This document shows positions 25,558 through 32,369 of a stretch of DNA of 38,959 bases, one piece after another. The position numbers and the translations under genes were made by a program. The stretch lies in contig CAZKDZ010000026.1 of assembly GCA_964551635.1 (NCBI GenBank), positions 1 through 38,959 on the forward strand, read 5' to 3'. Source of the stretch: JAAXHE01 sp964551635 (GTDB taxonomy: Bacteria; Latescibacterota; UBA2968; GCA-2709665). A model generated the notes under the pieces. It was not told where the DNA came from, did no database searches, and saw only the letters and a list, made by a program, of their open reading frames with translations. Position 1 is the first letter of the stretch. Every line of letters begins with the position of its first letter.

Positions 25558-26736
25558 TCACGAATCGAAGGGCTGGTCCGATGGCTCTCCCAGTCTATAT
25601 CCTTCTCCCGGCTGATTGAGGATGTACGTGGGATTGTTCGCGTCGTCTCCCAATTTGCGGCGGATTTTCTTTATGGTCGTTCGCAACCGTCGCGTGTCGC
25701 CGGCGTCCAGCGTGTCCCAGACCCGCCGCAGCAGATCCTGACTGGTCACCAAACGCCCCGCATTGGCCGACAGCTCCAGCATCAGACGGTACTCGAGTCG
25801 GGTCAGATGTACCGACCGGCCTGCGAGCGTCACTTCCCGCCGGTCGTAATCGATCTTCAAGTCTCCCAGCACGAACGGTTCTTCCGGCGGGGCGTATTCC
25901 CGCTCCTTCCGGCGGCGCAGCGCTGCCCTGATTCTGGCCGACAGTTCGGCGGGCGCAAAGGGTTTGACCACGTAATCGGCCGCCCCGGCATCGAGTGCGC
26001 GTGCGATCGCCTCCTCGTGCGCGTACGCGGAAAGGAAGATGACCGGAAGATCGGGATCGGCAATGACGTCGGTCATCACTTCCACCCCGTCGGTTCCCGG
26101 CAGGACCAGGTCCAGCAGCACGAGGGCCGGCCGGTGTTTTTCCAATAGCCCGGGTATATCCTGCGGACTGCCGGTCACGCGGGGGCGATATCCTTCCCCG
26201 GTCAGGACGTCTTTGACGTTTCGCAGCGTCTGAGTGTCGTCGTCCACCACCAGGATGGTCGTCGGCTCCCGCTCCCTCGTCCGCGTGTCCGCGTCGACCG
26301 CAAGATTGCTGCGCCGCCGTACGAGATCCTCCATGGGCGTCAGATCCTGCAGCGTCACCACAAGCGACGCGACCCCGCCGTCGTCAGAAAAAATCGGCGT
26401 GGCGTTCATCAGTGTACTCACCCGCCGACCGTCGGGGACCTGAATCACGACTTCCTCCGCCCGTATGGTTTCGCCAGTACTCTTCGCCTGTGCGACAGGA
26501 TGCTCCTCGGGCGAGAGCATTCGGCCGCCGCCTCGTCGGACGGGCATCGTTTTCAGGAAATGACTCATCGTCTGCCCTGGCGACAACAGGTCGTTTGAGA
26601 GCCGGCTCGCCTCCCGGTTGATGGATGCCAGTGTTCCCGCCACGGCATCGATGACGACGATGCCAACGGGCAGCGCGTCCGCCAGCGTATTCATGTCGAG
26701 GCGCCCGCTGTTCCGTACGCTCGCTTCACCAGTCAT
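25558..26736 (-). CDS. PAS-REC-winged-helix regulator, kinase-less relative of the neighbouring fusions (392 aa)
   Basis: Starts at the ATG at 26736 with GCGAGG 8 bases upstream; the longer frame has a Gly/Arg-rich, noncoding-looking extension. PAS (about 15-135) ends LVVTLQDLTPMEDL, the same boundary as in the 813- and 801-residue relatives. There HisKA follows; here a short linker leads straight to REC (D165-D167, phosphoacceptor D209, K258) and a PhoB-like winged helix (about 290-382, ending GEGYRLG). GAF and the kinase core are missing, consistent with an internal deletion. It may be phosphorylated by a relative or work unphosphorylated. It is divergent from the 936-residue surface gene across a shared region with phased boxes, so that gene is the likely target. 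Confidence 0.9.
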   Translation of the reverse strand: MTGEASVRNSGRLDMNTLADALPVGIVVIDAVAGTLASINREASRLSNDLLSPGQTMSHFLKTMPVRRGGGRMLSPEEHPVAQAKSTGETIRAEEVVIQVPDGRRVSTLMNATPIFSDDGGVASLVVTLQDLTPMEDLVRRRSNLAVDADTRTREREPTTILVVDDDTQTLRNVKDVLTGEGYRPRVTGSPQDIPGLLEKHRPALVLLDLVLPGTDGVEVMTDVIADPDLPVIFLSAYAHEEAIARALDAGAADYVVKPFAPAELSARIRAALRRRKEREYAPPEEPFVLGDLKIDYDRREVTLAGRSVHLTRLEYRLMLELSANAGRLVTSQDLLRRVWDTLDAGDTRRLRTTIKKIRRKLGDDANNPTYILNQPGEGYRLGEPSDQPFDS

Positions 26737-26903
26737 ATGGAATGCCTCGCCACGTCCGTTTTGTCCTCGCCTCCGGCCCGTTGCCCGGACTCCATAACCT
26801 CTCCCCGATTGGCTGACTGAACTGCCCGGCATTGATCGACGGAAACCTCCCGCCCCATCGGTACGCACCGGTGGTGCGGAGATTTTTTATTGGATGTTCG
26901 AAA

Positions 26904-26954
26904 AATCACTAAAAAATCACGCATTATGATCCATATAGTCACCAAATAGTCACG
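26904..26954. promoter_or_regulatory. array of five 11-bp-phased TCAC boxes (PhoB/OmpR-like operator)
   Basis: Heptamers start exactly every 11 bases: AATCACT (26904), AATCACG (26915), ATGATCC (26926, degenerate), AGTCACC (26937) and AGTCACG (26948), separated by AT-rich 4-base spacers. The geometry (7+4) is that of a pho box. It lies between the divergent PAS-REC-winged-helix gene and the surface-protein gene, so it could control both. Confidence 0.65.
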
Positions 26955-26963
26955 TTAATTTCG

Positions 26964-26969
26964 TATATT
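26964..26969 (+). promoter_or_regulatory. possible -10 box after the phased operator
   Basis: TATATT 10 bases after the last TCAC box, without a recognisable -35, as in activator-dependent PhoB-type promoters. The leader to the start codon would be about 275 bases. Confidence 0.35.
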
Positions 26970-27153
26970 TTAATCAAAGTAAGCCGGTGTAAGGGGTCCG
27001 TCAAGACAAATTGTGGCCAAAACCCGCTGAAATGTCATATTGGTGGCCCCTCCGGCCGGGCAGAGCTGCGCGCATGGAGGCACAGGGCAAGCGTCAGGCG
27101 CAGGGACAGGATGCCGCGATCTGCGGTATCCGGGTCATGAGACGCATCAACCG

Positions 27154-27230
27154 GTAGCGGCGTTGAAGCCGACAGATTCGTGGCTGTGCCGGAGAAAAAA
27201 TCGAAGCGTCCGGCGGAATGGACAAGGCCG
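27154..27230 (+). repeat. leader segment shared with the giant surface gene (copy 2)
   Basis: Counterpart of 14934-15016, with GCGTTGAAG, CGTGG, CTGTG and CGGCGGAATG in the same order, ending about 20 bases before the start codon. Confidence 0.55.
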
Positions 27231-27250
27231 CAACAAAAAGGGAGAGACAT

Positions 27251-30061
27251 ATGCACATTAGAAGCCTCCGACTCGGCGTACGAGTCGCATTGATCTCCAT
27301 CATTGTCGGACTGATCGTCCTTCTGGGCCCTTCCGATGTTTTCGCCGACCACGAAATTGCGACCATGACGGCGATGAACGTGATCTCCGTACCTCCGGAT
27401 TCCGCCTTCTTCCGCGTTTCATCTTCGTATGGCCCCAATGGGGACACCTACGGGCTGGGAGAGATGATTGAAATCGAGGCCACCTTCAACAGGGGCATGC
27501 TGGTCACCGGAGGCGGCGACGTCAGGATGGACCTCACCGTCGGCGACTCGATGCGGACCGCCAGGTACCATCGTGGATCCGGCACGAGAAAGCTGGTCTT
27601 CCGTTACAAAGTGATCGCGACGGACGTGGACACCGACGGGATCAGCGCACCCGCGACAGCCTGGACGGGCAGCGGCACGGTGAAGACCTCTGTTTCGAAC
27701 TTTGCGGCGGTGTTCACGCCCATAGGGCTCGAAACCCAGTCCGGTCACAGGGTGAACGGCAGCCTGGGGCCCTGGGTCACCAACGTGGAAATCGCCTCCA
27801 CCCCTGCCTCCGGCACCACCTACCGGCATGGAGAAGAGGTCGAGATCGACGTGACCTACACCGCTCCCGTGCGGGTCGACAGCGTCGACCAACCCTGGCT
27901 GTCCTATTTCTGGAACCGGGCCTCGGATGGCACGGAACAGCAGAATTTTGCCTGGTACCGGAGCGGGACCGGTACCAACACGCTGCGTCTCTCCTTTACG
28001 GTGAGATCCGAATTCAAGGACACCGATGGGGTCCGGATCGGGAGTGCCGCCCCTGATCGTCCTGGCGAGAGAAGGGAGAGAATCGTCTGGGCGTTGAACC
28101 ACGACGGCGTGAGGGCGCCCTGGAAGATGTCGGGGCTCGATGCGGATGCCGACCACCAGTTGAACGGGGAGCCGTACATCAAGGGGGTTGCCGTCACCTC
28201 GAGCCCGGCCTACGGCGCCACGTACCGGCGCACGGAGGCGATCCGGATCACGGTCACCTTCGACCAGAATGTCCGGGTAGTGGGAACCGTCACCAAGGGC
28301 CTGAAGTTCACCTTTGGCGACGGCGAGTTCACCAGCCCATATGCCCGGCACGCCTCCGGAAACCGCACCCGGGTCCTGGTCTTCAAACACACCGTCGCGG
28401 AAGGGGATGAAGACACGGACGGTCTCACCGTCCTGGCGGGCAATGACGGCGGGTGGGGGGGGAGCGGCAAGATCTGGTCGTCGCCCCCGGCGGGTTCCCT
28501 GGAGACTTCAGCGCAAGCCGATCTGAGCCACGGCGCAATCGCGTACGTGAACAGCCACAAGGTGGACGGAGGGCTGACCCTGCCCGCTCCCGGCGTCTCG
28601 TCGGTCGAGCTGGTAACGGATCCGGGGGACGACTCCACGTACGTCGCCGGCGACTGGATCGGCGCGAAGGTGACCTTCGACGAAAGCGTGTCCGTAAGCG
28701 GAACTCCGCAGCTCGCGATGGAAATCGGCGCAACGGAGAAGATCGCCCGGTTCGGGCAGGGCTCGTTCGAGGGAAGCGTCAGCCCCGGCGACAGGACCGC
28801 CGGCCCCGAGGTGATCTTCGGCTACCAGGTGCAGGAGGGCGACCTCGACAGCGACGGCATCGCCATCGGGGAGGACAAGCTCAGGCTTAACGGCGGCGCC
28901 ATCAGGCAGGCCGTGACGGACGTGGCCGCAAACCTGAGCCACGATCCCGTGGCCTCCGATGCCGGCCGCAAGGTGGATGCCGTGGACCCTGTCCTGACAT
29001 CCATCGCCATCAGTTCCCGTGCGGGCGGCGACAGGCTCTACGCTGTCGGCGACAGCATCGAGGTGACGATGACCTTCAGCGAGGAGGTAACGGTTTCCGG
29101 CGCTCCGCAACTGGATCTGGACCTCGGCGGCGAGGCGAGAACGGCCACCTACGACTTCACTGGAGACTCGTCCGCGGTCTTTGCCTACGTCGTTCAGGAG
29201 GGTGACGCCGATACGGACGGCATCGCCATCGACGCCGACACCCTCAGTCTCGAGGACGACAACGCCATCACGGACCTTGCCGGAAATTCAGCGGAACTGG
29301 CCTATGCGGCCGTAGCCGCCGACAGCGCCCACAGGGTCGACGGGGTGCCTCCGACTCTCAGCTCCGCAGAGGTTTACCACACTGGCAGAAAGGTCAACCT
29401 GTTCTTCAGCGAGCACGTCACCGTCCCCCGGATTCTCTACACGATCAGGAGCATCGTCAACGTGAATCTCGGCCAGTTCTTCATAGCGGTCCTGACGCTC
29501 GAGGTGGACGGCGATCAGGTGAGGCCCAGCTCTGCCTCTCTTCACGGTCTTTCGTTGCAGCTGAACCTCTACGCCTCGAATCAGGTGACCGAGAGCCAGC
29601 GGGTCAAAATATCCTACGACAACATCTTCGCCAGCGATGCGGTGGGGCTCTTCATCGACAGGGCCGGCAACCCGTTGGCCAACTTCGGCGCCACCACGGT
29701 ACAGAATGCTTCCAACCAGGCGGACGCGGACGAATCGAACGTGGGAGAACTGGTATTGAGCCGGAACGAGTTCAGGATCACCGAAGGGGAAACCAAAGGG
29801 TATACGGTGGCCCTGGAGTCCCAGCCTTCCGACAGCGTGACCGTTGCCATCAGCAGCTCCTCGAGCAAGCTGTCGGCCAATCGCGACAGCCTCACCTTCA
29901 CCACCGATAACTGGTATACGCCGCAGCGGGTGAGGCTCACCGCCAACCAGGACGACGACGACCTGAACTATTGGGTATCCGTGACCAACAGGGGTAGCGG
30001 GGGCGGCTACCAGGGCGCAAGGAAGTGGGTGCTTGTGGTCATCGACGACGACGAGGAATAG
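27251..30061 (+). CDS. secreted multi-Ig-like (SwmB/cadherin-like) surface protein (936 aa)
   Basis: Starts at the ATG at 27251 with GGGAGAG 6 bases upstream. A signal peptide (about 1-32, ending VFA) with a long hydrophobic core precedes five similar domains of about 110-120 residues. Each opens with a YATGE/YRHGEEVEI-like strand, has an FDxxVxVxG motif and closes with a DTDGI-type turn (DVDTDGI, DEDTDGL, DLDSDGI, DADTDGI) that could bind calcium. A sixth divergent SwmB-like domain (about 700-830) and a C-terminal beta-rich domain (VALESQPSDSVTVAI) follow. No barrel or sorting domain is visible, so anchoring is unclear. Probably an extracellular adhesive or matrix protein. It is first in a run with two sorting-domain proteins. 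It is preceded by the phased operator and is related to the relic at 15018. Confidence 0.82.
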   Translation: MHIRSLRLGVRVALISIIVGLIVLLGPSDVFADHEIATMTAMNVISVPPDSAFFRVSSSYGPNGDTYGLGEMIEIEATFNRGMLVTGGGDVRMDLTVGDSMRTARYHRGSGTRKLVFRYKVIATDVDTDGISAPATAWTGSGTVKTSVSNFAAVFTPIGLETQSGHRVNGSLGPWVTNVEIASTPASGTTYRHGEEVEIDVTYTAPVRVDSVDQPWLSYFWNRASDGTEQQNFAWYRSGTGTNTLRLSFTVRSEFKDTDGVRIGSAAPDRPGERRERIVWALNHDGVRAPWKMSGLDADADHQLNGEPYIKGVAVTSSPAYGATYRRTEAIRITVTFDQNVRVVGTVTKGLKFTFGDGEFTSPYARHASGNRTRVLVFKHTVAEGDEDTDGLTVLAGNDGGWGGSGKIWSSPPAGSLETSAQADLSHGAIAYVNSHKVDGGLTLPAPGVSSVELVTDPGDDSTYVAGDWIGAKVTFDESVSVSGTPQLAMEIGATEKIARFGQGSFEGSVSPGDRTAGPEVIFGYQVQEGDLDSDGIAIGEDKLRLNGGAIRQAVTDVAANLSHDPVASDAGRKVDAVDPVLTSIAISSRAGGDRLYAVGDSIEVTMTFSEEVTVSGAPQLDLDLGGEARTATYDFTGDSSAVFAYVVQEGDADTDGIAIDADTLSLEDDNAITDLAGNSAELAYAAVAADSAHRVDGVPPTLSSAEVYHTGRKVNLFFSEHVTVPRILYTIRSIVNVNLGQFFIAVLTLEVDGDQVRPSSASLHGLSLQLNLYASNQVTESQRVKISYDNIFASDAVGLFIDRAGNPLANFGATTVQNASNQADADESNVGELVLSRNEFRITEGETKGYTVALESQPSDSVTVAISSSSSKLSANRDSLTFTTDNWYTPQRVRLTANQDDDDLNYWVSVTNRGSGGGYQGARKWVLVVIDDDEE

Positions 30062-30090
30062 GGGGAGGCGTGACCAATCACGGCTGCAGG

Positions 30091-31338
30091 ATGAAAGCAT
30101 TGATATTGTTCCTTATCACGATGTATCCGGCCTCTTTGTCGGCAGATGCGCCTTCTCCGCCGGATACGTGGAACCTGGTTAAAAACAGTCTGAATTTCGA
30201 CGTTCGGACCATCATCTATCCGGCGGAAGGAAATGAGGATCCCATTCCCGTGACGCCCTATCTCACCCTTGAATTGTACCGGTGCAACTCCTACAGGCTT
30301 ACCGTTGGGGTACGGGCGGCAGCGGGGTACAGGTTTCCCCATTTCCTGCCGGACCCGCCGGTTCACGAACCGGCGCCTGAATCGAGAGCCGCAGTCGCGT
30401 TCGGTTATTATGCGCTTCAATCCGATACCCTGCGTTTCAACGCTCATTATTTGAGCCTATTCGAAGACGGCGAAGATCTGGAAGACGTCGTAAGGCAGTC
30501 CGATAGCGAAATGGCGTTGAACGAATACAGGCTCGTCATTGCCTTCGTAAACGCGGTTTTCCTTGAGTTCTTCAACGACGTCTACGCTTACAGGACCCAT
30601 GACCGGTTGGTCTTCATGCTGCCCGGCGACAGCGACTTTGCCGACCCTTCCGTGGATTCCGACGAGGAAATCGTGTGGGAACTGGCGTGGCCGGGAGGTC
30701 CCTCGTCGATTTCCCGGTCGGCGGTACAGGCCACCGTAACGGGCAAGGTGACGGAGGCCCTGACGGTGGAATTCGCCCGTTCGGTATCGGGGCGGCCCCC
30801 GCAATACGCCTGGTGTGCGGTCACCGACGGCGCCGGCCGCGTGGAGCTCGACGTCGTCACGCTGCACGGTTCGGGCGTCACCGGCTACTACAGCGCTCGC
30901 GCCCGAAATGAATCCGGCGACATCATGGGCCGCTGGCACAGCATCCCTCTCAATGAGGACCACCGCCAGCTCCTGGAATTGACACCGGGGGGCGGCGCGC
31001 GGGTGCTTGCCAGCCACCCGCTCTATTCAGCCAGGATCGCGCCGCCTGAAACCGCACAGCCTAAAGCCGGTTTGGCGCCCAATTTTCCCAACCCGTTCAA
31101 CAGCAGCACGCTGATCGCGTACCGTCTGGAGGACGCGGGTCCTGTGCGTCTGGAGGTCTTCAATTCCCTTGGCCAGCACCTGAATACGCTGGTGGATGAT
31201 CATCAGGCCGCGGGCAGGTACGTAGTCCGGTGGCATGCGCGCGACCGGCGCGGCAATGAGGTGGCCGCGGGTGTTTACGTGATGCGCCTGTTCCATCCGG
31301 GTGGCATGGACGCCCGGCGCATGTTGTACCTCAAGTAA
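30091..31338 (+). CDS. secreted protein with C-terminal FlgD/type-A sorting-like domain (415 aa)
   Basis: Signal peptide MKALILFLITMYPASLSA (1-18). The middle 310 residues are mixed beta-rich and unrecognised. The last about 90 residues are a FlgD Ig-like/type A sorting domain: APNFPNPFNSSTLIAYRL, VRLEVFNSLGQ, GRYVVRWHARD, AAGVYVMRL. Such tails direct export through type IX-like secretion in Bacteroidota; related tails are frequent in other FCB lineages, where the route is less clear. The start at 30091 is uncertain: a GTG at 30070 follows GGGGGAGG more closely and adds only seven residues. It begins 29 bases after the 936-residue gene, so co-transcription is likely. Confidence 0.78.
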   Translation: MKALILFLITMYPASLSADAPSPPDTWNLVKNSLNFDVRTIIYPAEGNEDPIPVTPYLTLELYRCNSYRLTVGVRAAAGYRFPHFLPDPPVHEPAPESRAAVAFGYYALQSDTLRFNAHYLSLFEDGEDLEDVVRQSDSEMALNEYRLVIAFVNAVFLEFFNDVYAYRTHDRLVFMLPGDSDFADPSVDSDEEIVWELAWPGGPSSISRSAVQATVTGKVTEALTVEFARSVSGRPPQYAWCAVTDGAGRVELDVVTLHGSGVTGYYSARARNESGDIMGRWHSIPLNEDHRQLLELTPGGGARVLASHPLYSARIAPPETAQPKAGLAPNFPNPFNSSTLIAYRLEDAGPVRLEVFNSLGQHLNTLVDDHQAAGRYVVRWHARDRRGNEVAAGVYVMRLFHPGGMDARRMLYLK

Positions 31339-31414
31339 CGCGACCGAACCGGTTTTCAGGACGGGATTGAAACACGCTGTTGGACAAACAGAATCGGGGA
31401 TAGGAGGAAATGTA

Positions 31415-32173
31415 ATGAAATACGCACTGTCTCATTTGACTGTCGCGATGATCGTTCTGGCAACCAACGTAGCGGCGGAAGAGGACCGTTTTGAGGGACA
31501 GGTGGTCAATCCTCGGTCCCATCCGGTCAAAAGGGTGCAGGTGGAGGTTTACAGGCTCGATGATCCACGCCAGCGGTTGACCATGCTGACGAACGAAAAC
31601 GGCGGTTTCTCGCTGCCGCTGCGAGACCTGGTTCCGCCGAAACCGAATGCGCTGCTGCAGAATCATCCCAATCCGTTCAATCCTTCCACCCAGATACCGT
31701 TTGAGATCGAAAAGCGGGGGCACGTGCGCCTGGACATTTACAACATTCTGGGACAGCGCGTGATCACACTGGTCGACGAAGAACGCCCGGCGGGACTCCA
31801 CAGGGTGCAGTGGGACGGCGCCGACAGGCTCGGCAGGGGCGTGAGCGCGGGGGTCTACATCTACCGCCTCAGCGCCGGAAACTGGCACGATGCGCGGAAG
31901 CTGATGCTCCTGGACGGCGCGGCGGGACGTGCCAGCGTTAACGCCGAGGGATTCTCGGGAGAGGCGGCATCTCACACATTGGGCGTGAAAATTACGGGCG
32001 AGGAGATCCTGCCGGCGACCTTTACCTGGGGTCGGGGCTCCGGGCCCCTGGTGGCGGAAGTGAAAGGAATAGAAGACTTGCTCCCGCCCGAGGTCGTGGA
32101 CTCCAAAACCGGGACCAATCCCTTTTCCGGAACCAGCCTCGCCTCGATCTTCCAGGTCGTTTCCGGGCGCTGA
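31415..32173 (+). CDS. secreted protein with carboxypeptidase-regulatory-like and FlgD-like domains (252 aa)
   Basis: ATG at 31415 follows AGGAGG. Signal peptide about 1-21 (ending NVAA). Residues 24-70 resemble a carboxypeptidase-regulatory-like beta domain (FEGQVVNPRSHPVKRVQVEV, then NENGGFSLP). Residues about 77-170 form a FlgD Ig-like domain: LLQNHPNPFNPSTQIPFEI, VRLDIYNILGQRV, GLHRVQWDGAD, SAGVYIYRL. Here the domain is internal and about 80 further residues follow, unlike a sorting signal at the extreme C-terminus, so its role may be structural. Last gene of the run, 76 bases after its neighbour and followed by a strong terminator. Confidence 0.78.
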   Translation: MKYALSHLTVAMIVLATNVAAEEDRFEGQVVNPRSHPVKRVQVEVYRLDDPRQRLTMLTNENGGFSLPLRDLVPPKPNALLQNHPNPFNPSTQIPFEIEKRGHVRLDIYNILGQRVITLVDEERPAGLHRVQWDGADRLGRGVSAGVYIYRLSAGNWHDARKLMLLDGAAGRASVNAEGFSGEAASHTLGVKITGEEILPATFTWGRGSGPLVAEVKGIEDLLPPEVVDSKTGTNPFSGTSLASIFQVVSGR

Positions 32174-32200
32174 AATCGCACCATACGACCGAACGACAAG

Positions 32201-32235
32201 GCCCTGCCGACATCGACGTCGGCAGGGCTTCTTTT
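32201..32235 (+). terminator. rho-independent terminator after the surface-protein run
   Basis: An 11-bp perfect stem, GCCCTGCCGAC (32201-32211) with GTCGGCAGGGC (32218-32228), a 6-base loop, then TTCTTTT. Confidence 0.9.
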
Positions 32236-32338
32236 GTGTCGAGTGGATTTATCTCCTCAACATCCCTCATTGTCACGCCTGTCGTACCGCGAATTGCCAA
32301 TTCTCGGTACAGGAACCCGCGCCCAGGTTGGCGGTGCA

Positions 32339-32362
32339 GGGGCGTCCCTTGTGGGCGCCCAC
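32339..32362. repeat. dispersed GC-rich hairpin repeat
   Basis: GGGGCGTCCC-TTGT-GGGCGCCC, a bulged hairpin without a T-run, next to the stop of the 801-residue regulator. Its sequence resembles a widespread GGGGCGNCCC...GGNCGCCC intergenic repeat of many uncultured bacteria. Confidence 0.5.
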
Positions 32363-32369
32363 TCCCTGT

